The position numbers and the translations under genes were made by a program. A DNA stretch of 64,000 nt from Saccharum officinarum (Eukaryota; Streptophyta; Magnoliopsida; Poales; Poaceae): positions 90,444,401-90,508,400 of the forward strand of contig CM036162.1 of assembly GCA_020631735.1 (NCBI GenBank), written 5' to 3'. The notes beneath the pieces were generated by a model. That model was not told the DNA's origin, ran no database searches, and was given only the letters and a program-made list of their open reading frames with translations. Positions 11,862-22,528 of the stretch are shown piece after piece; position 1 is the stretch's first letter, and each line of letters starts with the position of its first letter.

Positions 11862-12016
11862 GTGAGAGGGCGTACGAAACGTGCATGCATCATGTTTAAT
11901 TATATCATACATATCATTTACTCCCTCCTTAAAAATTTCTGTACTCCCGACTAAAGTAAATTTCGTATCTCCTAAATGATCCTCACTTTAAGTCGTATCT
12001 TATCTTGTTGCTACAG
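11862..12016 (+). other. Predicted leader intron ahead of the H3-mimic ORF
   Basis: A strong donor (CTAAG/GTGAGAG at 11861/11862) and a strong acceptor (TTGTTGCTACAG ending at 12016) enclose 155 AT- and T-rich bases, a normal short plant intron. The acceptor is immediately followed by the ATG of the H3-mimic ORF. The same donor could instead join the acceptor ending at 13288 (GCATTTTGCAG), which is immediately followed by the gag ATG; that would remove the mimic ORF. Splicing is inferred from sequence only. Confidence 0.5.
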
Positions 12017-12631
12017 ATGGCACGTACCAAGAGGACCGCTCGTAAGTCCACTGGGGGCAGGGCACCGCGTCACCAGCTCGCTCCACGTGAGCCCCGCCCT
12101 GAGCCTACTGAGGTGGAAAGGCTGAGGGCAGAGCTGGCAGAGGTGACTGCTGCTAGGGATGCAGCACGGCAACAACTGGAACAAGTGATTCATGATCGTG
12201 ATCAAGAAACGCTTGCAGTCCAGAGGTTGACAGTAGCAAACCGCAACTGTCAACGCATGTTGGTCCGTGTGATGGAACAGAGGGATGAAGCCTGGCACGA
12301 GGAGAACGTTCTGAGAGCTCGCCAGTTTGAGCTCGAGCAACAGTTAGAAAATGCTGAAGAGTACAATGACAACCTGCATGAAGAAGTGCACCGCCTGAAC
12401 AACGAGCTTAATCCCCTGCTGCCTCGAAACAACAACGTCGATGAGGACATGGGTTCGGGAATCTTCATGGCTGAGGATGATGATGAAGTGGAGGTTGATG
12501 GACCACAGGATGCCCCACCTGCAGAAGCACCAGAGGAAGAGCCAGAAGAAGAAGAAGATGAGGAGTTAGAGCCTGTCAGTGATGAGGACGGCGGGGAGAT
12601 CCTTGACACTGACTCGGAGGATGATGCTTAG
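12017..12631 (+). CDS. Retrotransposon accessory protein with histone H3 tail mimic, coiled coil and acidic tail
   Basis: The 204-aa protein starts MARTKRTARKSTGG and continues RAPRHQLAPREPRP. Against the histone H3 tail (numbered without Met), 18 of the first 21 residues match; changes are Q5R, K14R and K18H. R2, T3, K4, T6, R8, K9, S10 and T11 are kept. Removal of Met before Ala would expose the same N-terminal Ala as mature H3. Residues about 34-135 are a long charged helix (VERLRAELAEVTAARDAARQ and onward), likely a coiled coil. The last ~50 residues are strongly acidic (EEEPEEEEDEELEPVSDEDG) like tails of histone chaperones. There is no histone fold, so it is not an H3 gene. ATG 12017 was chosen because it follows a splice acceptor and starts the mimic; the frame also extends four codons upstream without ATG. 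Role unknown; chromatin binding or decoy activity is inferred. Confidence 0.8.
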   Translation: MARTKRTARKSTGGRAPRHQLAPREPRPEPTEVERLRAELAEVTAARDAARQQLEQVIHDRDQETLAVQRLTVANRNCQRMLVRVMEQRDEAWHEENVLRARQFELEQQLENAEEYNDNLHEEVHRLNNELNPLLPRNNNVDEDMGSGIFMAEDDDEVEVDGPQDAPPAEAPEEEPEEEEDEELEPVSDEDGGEILDTDSEDDA

Positions 12632-13288
12632 AGTAGTCATCACGTGCCTATAATGTTAGGATCGTCTTTTGTGCCCTCCCTGTGAAGGAGTGAGGCCTTG
12701 TAATAACTTGACTTTGGGATGTAAGGTTGAACCGTATGTTTCCTAAATGTAGTTTGAACCTGTTAATTTCGATCACAACTTGATGTCTTATTATGTTGCG
12801 TTCGATGATGGTGTCACGATTAGCACCCTTCGGTGCCACGACGAGACCGAGGGCCTCCTATGGCGCGCGACATAAGGCTGTGCTGCTTGGCACGCGCAGG
12901 TATCGAGGTGGCTAGTCATGATCCACCATGGAACTCTTCATTGAGAAGTCTCTTTGTGGTCAGTTTGAAGTAGCCTTTTACAGTCAACTAAAAATCTTGA
13001 GATCGAATCCAAGTACCGTGCAAAAGGTCAAAAATCACGTAGATAGCAACGTAAACGGTCCGGTAACCGTTGTGCTCCCCGTGAGTGAGCCTTTATCAAA
13101 GAGCATCTTGTTGGATTACCAAGTATGATCTCGTCAAATGATGCGCTAGAATGGATTGTGCGGTTGTGATGAATTATTGTGCCTTAATTATTATGAGAAA
13201 TCTATTCATACAGTCAGATTGACATTTCGCAATAATTCATCTACAAATTTCCCACATCGTCAGTGCTCATTGGCTATGCATTTTGCAG
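12632..13288 (+). other. Spacer or intron between the H3-mimic ORF and gag
   Basis: The stretch has no coding frame of note. Its last part is T- and A-rich and ends GGCTATGCATTTTGCAG, a good acceptor directly before the gag ATG. No donor stands out just after 12631, so the more likely donor for this acceptor is at 11861/11862. Confidence 0.45.
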
Positions 13289-14791
13289 ATGTCGTACAAT
13301 CTACGCCGGGGTCGTGGAAATGAGGAGGAGGAACAGCCACCCCCTCCGCCACCACCCACTCCGGCCGAGTTGATGCAGACAGTGGTCGAAGGGCAGCGCA
13401 TGTTGGCGGATGCTATGCGCCAGCTGGCTAACCGGGAGGCTCGTCCTGGCCGCCAGGGCCCAGAGCCAAATCAGTACAGTGATTTTAAGGACTTTCTGGA
13501 TACAAAGCCCCCGCTCTTCAAGGAAGCGGAAGAACCACTGCAGGCTGACGAGTGGTTGAATACCATTGAACAAAAGTTTCGTCTGCTACGCCTAACTGAT
13601 GAGCTGAAAACTGAGTATGCTTCCCATCAGTTGCATGGTCCGGCGGGAATTTGGTGGAGCCACTATCGTTCCACACTACCTGCCAATGTCCCGATTGCTT
13701 GGGATCAGTTTAAGGCGGCATTCCGGGGAAATTATATCCCTCCCGGTCTTATGGCAATCAAGCACACAGAGTTTATGAGGCTGTCGCAAGGAAACAAAAA
13801 CCTGACTGAATACTTGCAGTCCTTCAACAACCTGGCAAGGTATGCCACTGAGTTTGTGGATACCGATGCCAAAAAGATTGCTAGCTTCAAAAGGGGCCTC
13901 GGCCCAAAACTGATGAAAACAATGGGCACTAGCAAATGTACTACTTTCAATGATTTCATCAGCGATGCTTTGACCCAAGAGAACAACAATGCTATCTATT
14001 CTGCCTCTAAGAGCCGCAAAAGGGCCATTGAGGCGAGTGCTTCACAGTCTCGAGCTCCAGCTGCCCCGAGGGCTCCTCCTCGCCCTCCTGCCACAAATGC
14101 TAAGTTCCGTCCTCCACAAAAGAAGGTGCCAATGAAAACTGGGTTTCGTAAGGCATATACAGTGGCTCTGTCAAAGAGTAATGCGGGTCAAGGCAGCTCC
14201 AGTGTTCCCCCTAGCAACATGCCTTGCTGGAACTGTAACAAGCCAGGCCATTGGTCCAGGAACTGTCCGTACCCTAAGAAAAATGTCAACCAAGGTAGTC
14301 GTCAGGGACACGCCCATTATAACAGCATTGAGGAAATTCCATCTGGTGAGGTGGTCACCGCTGGTAAGTTTCTAGTTGACCAACACCCCGCAGTGGTACT
14401 TTTTGATTTAGGTGCTTCGCATTCCTTTATCAGTCCTAAGTTTGCATCTAAATTTGCACACAAGTTGCATACTGTTGAAGGTGTGGGTTATTGTATTAGC
14501 GCTGCAAGTGGGAATATTTCCACAAACAAAGTAGTGGGGAACCTTAAGTTTGAGATAGAAGGGCGAAGTTATTCGCTTGCCCTATTGGTTTTACCTGGTT
14601 TAGACATAGATGTCATCTTGGGCATGAATTGGATGAGTCAGAATGGGGTACTCATTGACACATCCGCTCGGGTAGTTATGCTCAGAGATCCTACAGATCA
14701 AAAGGGTTTTCTAGTACAACTTCCCAGAAAGGTTGAATTGTCGGGGAAATTCATGCTGTGCAAGCAAAGGCGTTGGCCGAAATTCCAGTAG
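13289..14791 (+). CDS. Gag-protease polyprotein of the Tekay-like element
   Basis: The 500-aa frame starts [15 protein letters not shown], then a proline run. A retrotransposon Gag core follows at about 70-230 ([64 protein letters not shown]). A CCHC zinc knuckle [14 protein letters not shown] is at about 312-325. The aspartic protease starts near 371 with [12 protein letters not shown] and continues with VILGMNWM. The catalytic triplet is normally D-S/T-G in this family; here it is D-L-G, which probably impairs cleavage. The frame ends shortly after the protease instead of running into reverse transcriptase, because the reading frame shifts between 14,730 and 14,790. ATG 13289 follows a splice acceptor. 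Confidence 0.88.
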   Translation: MSYNLRRGRGNEEEEQPPPPPPPTPAELMQTVVEGQRMLADAMRQLANREARPGRQGPEPNQYSDFKDFLDTKPPLFKEAEEPLQADEWLNTIEQKFRLLRLTDELKTEYASHQLHGPAGIWWSHYRSTLPANVPIAWDQFKAAFRGNYIPPGLMAIKHTEFMRLSQGNKNLTEYLQSFNNLARYATEFVDTDAKKIASFKRGLGPKLMKTMGTSKCTTFNDFISDALTQENNNAIYSASKSRKRAIEASASQSRAPAAPRAPPRPPATNAKFRPPQKKVPMKTGFRKAYTVALSKSNAGQGSSSVPPSNMPCWNCNKPGHWSRNCPYPKKNVNQGSRQGHAHYNSIEEIPSGEVVTAGKFLVDQHPAVVLFDLGASHSFISPKFASKFAHKLHTVEGVGYCISAASGNISTNKVVGNLKFEIEGRSYSLALLVLPGLDIDVILGMNWMSQNGVLIDTSARVVMLRDPTDQKGFLVQLPRKVELSGKFMLCKQRRWPKFQ

Positions 14792-15666
14792 TAAATGAGT
14801 TTCCGGACGTTTTTCCCGATGATTTGCCGGGACTCCCTCCGGATCGGGATGTGGAGTTTAAAATTGAGTTGTTGCCTGGCACGGCTCCCATCTCTAGGAG
14901 ACCCTATAGGATGCCTCCAAATGAACTCGCTGAACTTAAGGTGCAATTGAATGAACTTTTGAAGAAGGGGTTGATTCGTCCTAGTTCATCGCTGTGGGGA
15001 TGTCCTGCTATCTTTGTAAAGAAGAAGGATCAGTCGTTGCGGATGTGCGTAGATTATAGACCTCTCAATGCAGTCACTGTCAAAAATAAGTACCCTCTAC
15101 CGCGCATCGACATCTTGTTCGATCAGTTGTCTAAAGCTAAAGTTTTCTCCAAGATCGATCTAAGATCTGGCTACCATCAAATTAAAATCCGACCGGAAGA
15201 TGTTCCAAAGACAGCCTTTTCTACCAGATACGGTCTTTATGAGTATCTTGTTATGTCCTTCGGCTTGACAAATGCCCCCGCACACTTCATGTACTTGATG
15301 AATTCGGTGTTTATGCCTGAATTGGACAAGTTTGTGGTGGTATTTATTGATGACATCCTGGTATATTCTGTGAATGAAGAAGATCACGCTGAACATCTGC
15401 GTATAGTCCTCACAAGACTGCGTGAACATCAACTATATGCGAAGTTCAGTAAGTGCGAATTCTGGCTTCGTGAAGTACCTTTCCTTGGGCATGTGTTGTC
15501 CGATGGAGGAATTATGGTGGACCCCGCCAAGGTACAGGAAGTACTGAACTGGAAGGCTCCTATCTCGGTTCACGAGGTCCGAAGTTTTCTTGGTTTGGCT
15601 GGCTATTATCGTCGCTTCATCCCGGATTTCTCCAAAATAGCCAAGCCAATGACTCGGTTGCTGTAA
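14740..15666 (+). pseudogene. Pol: reverse transcriptase segment (ends in a nonsense codon)
   Basis: The frame, offset by one base from gag-protease, reads a Ty3/gypsy reverse transcriptase: [67 protein letters not shown] and the catalytic FIDDILVYS. The thumb and connection follow ([29 protein letters not shown]). A TAA at 15664-15666 stops translation after MTRLL; the downstream RNase H is in the same frame, so this is a point nonsense change. All key RT motifs are intact. Confidence 0.9.
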
Positions 15667-16461
15667 AAAGACACCAGGTTTGTCTGGACTCCTGAGTGTG
15701 ATGCGGCTTTTCACCAACTACGAACCCTCCTAACCTCGGCTCTGGTTTTGGCACAACCGAATATCGAGAAACCATTTGATGTTTATTGTGATGCCTCAGG
15801 CATAGGTTTGGGAGGCGTTTTGATGCAGGAAGGCCGAGTAATTGCATATACCTCGCGGCAACTTTGGAAGCATGAGGTGAATTATCCAACGCATGACTTA
15901 GAACTGGCTGCAGTTGTTCATGCTTTGAAAGTATGGCGGCATTATCTGCTGGGAAATGTCTGCAATATCTACACCGATCATAAAAGCCTCAAATACATCT
16001 TCACTCAACCCGAGCTAAATATGCGTCAGAGAAGATGGCTCGAGTTGATTAAAGATTATAATCTTCAAGTACACTATCACCCAGGCAAGGCAAATGTGGT
16101 TGCGGACGCTTTAAGCCGTAAGTCTCATTGCCATTCCTTAATTGAAACTGATTTTTACCGATCTCGCCTGTTACATCCGGCAGTCTTGTACAACATCACT
16201 GTCAGTGGTACTCTCAGAAATAGAATCATTGAGCTCCAAAAGACTGATCCGGGTATCTTTCACATAACACGGAAGATGAATGAAGGAGAGACTAAGCATT
16301 TCAGGTTAGATGACGAAGGTGTGCTGTGGTTTAAGGATAGGTTAGTGGTACCTAAGGACCGAGAGCTTAGAGATCAGATCCTGTCCGAAGCACATTCGTC
16401 CAAGTTGTCCATCCATCCTGGTAGTAATAAGATGTATTATGATTTAAAGCCACTTTATTGA
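15667..16461 (+). pseudogene. Pol: RNase H and start of integrase (ends in a nonsense codon)
   Basis: In frame with RT after the stop, the sequence reads FDVYCDASGIGLGGVLMQEG, HDLELAAVVHALKVWRHYL, NIYTDHKSLKYIFTQPELN and NVVADALSR, so the D-E-D-D catalytic residues are present. It continues into the integrase zinc-binding domain (EAHSSKLSIHPG). TGA at 16459-16461, after DLKPLY, cuts the HHCC domain before its CDTC half. Confidence 0.88.
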
Positions 16462-17694
16462 TGGACCAAGATGCGGAAAGAGATAGCTGCATATGTTGCT
16501 AGATGTGACACCTGTTGCAGAGTTAAAGCTGTGCACATGAAAGCTGGGCTACTTCAGCCACTTTCAATTCCAGGCTGGAAATGGGAAGAGATAAGTATGG
16601 ATTTCATTGTCGGGCTTCCTCCTACTGTCAAAAATCATAACTCTATTTGGGTAATTGTTGATCGTTTGACCAAATCAGCTCACTTCATCCCAGTGAGAGT
16701 GGACTATCGTCCCACTGACTATGCTGAGTTGTACTTCAATCAGATAGTCCGGCTTCATGGGATACCTCGTACTATCATATCTGACCGTGGTCCCCAGTTC
16801 ACTGCTCGCTTTTGGGAGCACTTGCATCACCTTCTGGGAACCAAGTTAGTGAGAAGCTCTGCTTATCACCCCCAGACATCGGGTCAGACAGAACGAGTTA
16901 ACCAAATCTTGGAAGATCTGTTGCGAGCATGCGTCATTTCATCCAAGGGTTCTTGGGAAAAATGGTTACCTTTAGCCGAATTCTCGTACAATAACAGTTA
17001 TCAAGAGAGTATTAAGATGGCTCCATTCGAAGCTTTGTACGGTCGTAGGTGTAGAACCCCACTAAATTGGATAGAATCTGGTGAGAGAAGATTTTATGGT
17101 ATTGCTTTTGTTGAGGAAGTTGAGGAACAAGTCCGTACCATCCAAAAACATATGGCTGCAGCCCAAGCTAGACAGAAAAGTTATGCTGATCGTCGTAGAA
17201 AACCACTCGAGTTTGAAGTTGGAGACTTCGTGTATTTGAAAGTTTCTCCAATGAAAAGTGTCCAACGTTTTGGTGTTAAGCGGAAACTTGCGCCAAGATA
17301 CGTGGGTCCTTTTCAAATCATAGGCAAGAGTGGAGCTGTTGCGTACAAAATTCAGTTACCTCCAGAAATGAGTGCCATATTCAACGTCTTCCATGTATCT
17401 CAGCTTAAAAAGTGTCTTCGAGTTCCTGAGGAACAAGTTCCTTTAGGTGATATCAGGCTGGAATCCGACCTAACCTATGAAGAAAAGCCAGTCCGAGTGA
17501 TCGATACTCAGGAACGAGTAACTAGAAGTAAAGTGGTTAAGTGGTACAAAGTGATGTGGAGTAATCAGGGAAGTGAGAGTGATGCTACGTGGGAACGGGA
17601 GGATTATTTGCGGGATGGTTATAAAGAATTCTATGAAAAATGGTACGCTTTCCAAATCTCGGGACGAGATTTTTATAAGGGGGGAGGGCTGTAA
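16462..17694 (+). pseudogene. Pol: integrase core and C-terminal chromodomain
   Basis: In the same frame as RNase H: YVARCDTCCRVKA (zinc cysteines), the DDE core (MDFIVGLPP, TIISDRGPQFTARFW, TERVNQILEDLLR), GPF/SH3-like part (KLAPRYVGPFQII, NVFHVSQLKKC), then a chromodomain at about 17,475-17,615 (EEKPVRVIDTQERVTRSK, VVKWYKVMWSNQGSESD, ATWEREDYL). Chromodomains in this clade help direct integration to heterochromatin. The natural stop TAA (17692-17694) lies inside the first bases of the 3' LTR. The domain itself is undamaged; only upstream breaks prevent a full Pol. Confidence 0.9.
17678..17689 (+). other. Polypurine tract
   Basis: AAGGGGGGAGGG(C) directly precedes the 3' LTR start TGTAACAC. 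This is the expected plus-strand primer position. It overlaps the last codons of pol. Confidence 0.88.
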
Positions 17695-20600
17695 CACTTC
17701 AAGTGTTTAGTCCTTAATTGCATTGCATTTGCATGGCATAAGCATAAGCATGCATCATTCATGTTTGTTATTTTATGTGATGCAACACATGTGATTATTT
17801 TAGGGTTTGTTTGATTTATTTCATGAAGTACTTGATAGTTGGTGTAACAAAAGGTAAGGTAGCCAATCATGACCTACAACACCTTAGTTATACTTAGGAT
17901 AACATTTGGAACAAGTTCATGTTGACCAAAATTACAAATTTGCCCTCCAAGAGAAGTTGACCACCATTTGACCCTAGAAGGCTCTAGTTTGACCAATTAA
18001 AAAGTCTAATTTAGAGACCTTGCATGGAAGAGCAACCTTAAGCAAAGTTGTAGAGAATTTCATAAGGAACAAAGTTCTAATATGGCCATCTCATGAAAAT
18101 GACCAGAGCATGCTCAAAAATGGCCCACAAGTCAGCTTGAGTGGTGATCAACACTTAGAAAATTCTAAGTCTGGAAATTGGACTTTTCAGTTTCACTGTA
18201 CCTCACTTTAGCAACTTGTAACTCAAACCAGGCCAAACCAGTCTTAGAGCCAATTGACAAAGTTGTTGTCCACACATAGCTCTACAACATTGTCAATATC
18301 ACCATCACCTGGTTCTCAATAGTTTAGGAGATATGGTGCCTGGAAAAATGGGTTTCAGTCGGTTAGTTAACTGAAACTCGGTTTCAGATTTTGGGTGCCT
18401 CACTTTGGAGCGTTGTATCTCACTAACCAAGCCGAATTGGCTCACGACCCTATTGGCAATGTTGAAGCCCTCACGTAGCTCTACCAATTTGTCAACTACG
18501 GTTCTCACCGAGTCAGCCTCGATCACGAGCTATGAGGCGATGAAATCTCCCTGTCAGTCGCTGTGGAACGCCGATGGCCTTGACAGTCATTCAGAAAAGT
18601 TCAGAAAAACCGAACTCGGCGCGTGGCCGACCGGGGACAGGAAACCTCCGCCGCGTGGCAACACGCGTCGACGCGATGCTCACCTCGGTTGCCCAAAGAC
18701 GCCACGACGCCCGGAGGCCCTTCCTCGCTGCTCCTTCTTCTGCCTCCGTGTTTCCTTCGCCACCGAGCACGTGGCAACCGGAGGAGCATCAGCGGCCGCC
18801 ACCAAAAATTCCACCACAGTCAAGCACCACCACCCAATTCCCCGTAGGCACAGTCGCACAGTGAGCTCCTCCACATCGCGGACCACACCGTACGACCGCT
18901 TGACCTCAGGTAGAGCTCGCCGAGCTTGCGCCTCCACCGCGGCCGCCATTGGCGTCGCCAAGTTGAGCTCGCGCGTGGCCGTGCTTCTCGGTGCCCTTAC
19001 CGCCTTCCTTCTCCGGTGTTCTAGGTTCGTCTCGGTGTGCTGGTGCTCACGGGGTAGACCGTTTGGGGGTCGAGCCGCTGCTAGCTCACCGGAGCCGGCA
19101 AGCACGCGGTCGTGGCCGCCATTGCCGCTGCCACCCCCCCTAGCCACGGTCATAGTGTCAATTAGTTATGCCAATTGTTGCGCGAGGTGGTGGTGAACGC
19201 GCTGGTACGGTAGCTTCGTCGGAGCTGCCGCCGGCGGCGAGCTATCGCCGTCGCCTCTTTTCCCCCTCTGCCTCCTCGCTGACCAGTGGGGTCCCCAGGT
19301 CAGGCGCGCGCGCGAGCGGGAGGCCGGTCGCGTGCCGTCGCGTGGGAGGGGCCGTAGCGCGGGGAGTGGGCCGCGTGGGTCTCCCAGGCCGGCCCGGTAG
19401 CAGGGTTTCGATTTTCGTTTTTATTTTCTTTCTATATTTGCCACAGATTTTGGGTAAAGTTAGGAAATGTAGATCTAGGGTTTTAATGATCCAAAAATCA
19501 TGAGGTAAATTTTGTTAGGGTCTCATGATGTGTAGTATTTTAGAAAAATATAAATCTGGAATGTGATGTTTAATTTCTAGGAGAATTTAATAGATCCTTT
19601 AAATGTGTTTTGGAATGCATGCAAATTTGTTAAATTTATAACTTGAGCTGTAGTGTTCCATAAATCATAAAATTTGGTGGGTAGGTTACTCTATGCTAGC
19701 CCTAGCTCTGGTAAAAATTTGGGCATCAGTGATTAAGTAATTTCCAAGTTATAATGCTATCTTGTTATTCTAGGAAATACTAAAATGAAATTTAGTAATT
19801 TTTCTACATGTGTAATGTTCTTATAAATTTTTAGAGAATGTCTTGGTGTCTTAAAGTGTCTAAGAAAAATATGAAATCTGTTGTTTGACACTTTTCAATA
19901 GGGTTTCCTATTTATGCAAAAATCAGCCTTATTAGCTTGTGAATTTTGTGTAGGGAGTTCCTGTGAATAAATTTAGTTCAAATTTTTACAGTAGCCTCTT
20001 CTTGGATCAGAGAGTCCCCTGTAATTTTTGTAGAATTTTAGGAGCAGTTTACATATAGGTTTAAAATTCCACCTAATTAATTAAGTAAAATAAGAAATGA
20101 GTATAAATAAATATTCTAGTGGGCACACCTTACTTTCTGGTGTCTTGTGATATTTGTGAACTTGTAGTAGCATTAGTTTGGTTTTAGAGAATGTTTGCCA
20201 CATCAATAAATATTTAACCTTTGTAATTTTAGGTTTTCTGGACAGCTAAGTAGTAATTCTAAATTTGGCTTTGATAAAATTGGTTGCTGGACAACTTGTA
20301 AATACCAAAGTTGGAGTAAACTTGATGAACTAGCTTGTGTTAAAATTTGGAAGCATTTGGCTTAGTAGTTTGAGAGTTACTGTTGTTTAAAGTGGCAGTT
20401 AAAAATCTGCTACTCTCTGTTTTGGAGAGGACAGATTCTGGAACTTGTGAAGTTTGACATGGAAAACTTAGGAGTTTGGAGTTGAGGTCTGAAAATGAAT
20501 TGTAGTACATTTCTTAGGCTTTCCAGATTGCTTAGATCATATCTTTTGGAATTGTAAATCTCCAGTTGTGATAAAAACAAGTAGCTGCTGTCCAGAATGC

Positions 20601-22520
20601 TTACTGTGGTGTTTTGCTGATTGATATGGTGTGATATCCTAAGACATGCTACTTTTGTAATTGTTAGGTGTTAGGGCCTTAACTGAGGATGAGCAGCTTT
20701 ATCTTAGGTTAAGTAGATTAGGTGAGTACTTCTCTACTGGAGAAGAGATTTGCACGTACTAATAAAATAACTTGAATAGAGTATTTTATTCTGAAATGCA
20801 TTTCATTCCGAGCATGTTGCACCCCTTTATGCATCCATTATATTTATTGTGCATTCATGCAATAGGTGCACCGGAGGGGGTGACACTCCTCGAATTCGAG
20901 CCTGTAATTCCGGAGGAGAACCAGGAGCAGCAGGAGCCCGAGGAACCAGTCGGCGAAGGAGACGTCGCTGAAGACCTTCCTGAGTGCCCGGACCACAGGC
21001 CTGCAACCTTTCTGAAAGGCAAGCCCCGGTGCATGCTGAACCTACTGTTTTATAAATTAATCTTGAGTACTTTTAATTGTTTACTGCATTAAGTTGTAGG
21101 AGTTATATGAAACACTTGTTGCATTGTACCTGTCCTTGTCCAGATATCGTACTTAATCCTATTTTAGGTTTAGGCACGTGTCAATGCTTAGCCCTGCTTA
21201 GTCCGGTAGAAGTCGGGTGATTTCCGGTCATCCGCGAGATGTAGGAAGGAGTCACGAGTGGCTCTATGGCTATCGTGGATGGAACCATGCCTTAAAATGA
21301 AATTGAGACCGGGCGGGAGTTCGATAGTACAGCCGCAAGACACTTCACGTCTTGGTGTGGAGCTATGCCCGTCTGAGTCGTTTAAGGACCGATTCGCTGT
21401 ACGTCCTTGAGTCATGTTGAACGCAGTCTAACACTTAGTTGGCCGGATAAGCCGTTCCGACCGCGAAGTCGAGTAGTATGGTTCAGGCCGGGAATCGAAT
21501 GGTAGGTTGCATCTTGGAGGAGAGAAAGGATGTGCTTGGGGACATTGGCGTGAGACCAAGGGGGTTAGAGTCCCTATCACCTGGCAGAGTGTCGCCCTTG
21601 GGACGCGACATTATTCGGCCCGCGATTCCTGAACTGTACAAAAGATGTCCTGAGCAGCCTTCGCCAGGCGTGACTCGGTGAGTGTTAGAAATACCCCTCC
21701 AGCTGGATAGGAATTCGATTCGAATCGCCGTCGCTCCCGGTTAGTGAGCACTTGACTTGAGCAGCGGCAACGTAGATCTCATTAAATGAACTGGTGGTTA
21801 AGGGAATGATACAATGTTGCCACAATTCATACCTGCTCTGGATATAATGATGATAATTGTTTGATTACAACCAAGTGCATGTTTAGTACAGGTGCTAAGA
21901 TAGATGACAGGTAAATGCTAAAAATAACTGCTAGTACAGGCTACAAGAGTTTAAATTACTTATGCCTTTATGCAAAATGTTTATGTCAGCTAGCCTCTTG
22001 TGTAAGCCTTGCATAATCCTTGGTGTCATCTTATTTCTGGTTTTTGACGGGTAAGTCTAGCTGAGTACATTCCAGTACTCAGGGTTTATTCCCTCCTGTT
22101 GCAGATGACATGCTTTATCAGGGCTTCTGCAAGACTTGTCTCCACCCTGCGGGTGAAGAAGATTAGATCACTTGGGCGTGATCGTCTTTTATGTACTTTC
22201 CTCATGCTTTTGCGGGTTGTGGATCATCCAGACTGGCAGTAGTTTAAATAACTGGTGTGTGTGTTATGCTTCCGCTACTTTCAAACTTGGTTTGTAATAT
22301 TTGCTACTCCGTGGTGTAAACTTATTTCAGAACTACTTGTGAAATGTATCGTATGATGTTGTATGTTGAATGATGCGATCCTGGTTGTAAGCAGTTTGGT
22401 TTGAAATCCTTCGTGATTTCGATTGACTACCGGGATTATATGGGCTCAAGTTTGAAAATTTGAGCGCTTCGGTGCTTGTTTTCGTACTTGTGCTCTTATA
22501 ATTTGGTCGGTTCTGTTACA
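17690..22520 (+). repeat. 3' LTR of the Tekay-like element
   Basis: This 4,831-base repeat matches 6393-11239 end to end, with scattered substitutions and 1-base length changes, mostly in homopolymers. It carries the same acidic exon-like block (20866-21027) and candidate terminal exon (22106-22167). It ends TGTTACA followed by the GTGTG target duplication. Confidence 0.95.
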
Positions 22521-22525
22521 GTGTG
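22521..22525. repeat. Target-site duplication GTGTG (right copy)
   Basis: It matches 6388-6392. In the host, these bases are in the intron of the PMD gene two bases from its GT donor dinucleotide (minus strand). Confidence 0.9.
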
Positions 22526-22528
22526 TAC

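Larger units (their letters stand above)
6393..22520 (+). mobile_element. Complete Ty3/gypsy chromovirus retrotransposon (Tekay/Del-like), 16.1 kb
   Basis: Structure: 5' LTR (6393-11239), primer-binding site, a leader with an extra ORF carrying a histone H3-like N-terminus, gag-protease, reverse transcriptase, RNase H, integrase with C-terminal chromodomain, polypurine tract, 3' LTR (17690-22520). The 5-bp target duplication GTGTG is at 6388-6392 and 22521-22525. LTRs start TGTAACA and end TGTTACA. LTRs near 4.8 kb plus a chromodomain fit the Tekay/Del clade. The two LTRs differ by roughly two dozen substitutions and a similar number of 1-base indels by eye (not computed), so insertion was recent. 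Pol carries a frameshift and two nonsense codons, so this copy is not autonomous. Confidence 0.95.

Noticed and set aside
12017..12100. A real histone H3 gene or H3 pseudogene
   Set aside because: Only the first ~21 residues resemble H3; the rest is coiled coil and acidic tail, with no histone-fold sequence in any frame nearby.
12011..12609. Antisense open frames over the H3-mimic ORF
   Set aside because: Ser-rich mirror of the Glu-rich sense strand; a codon by-product.
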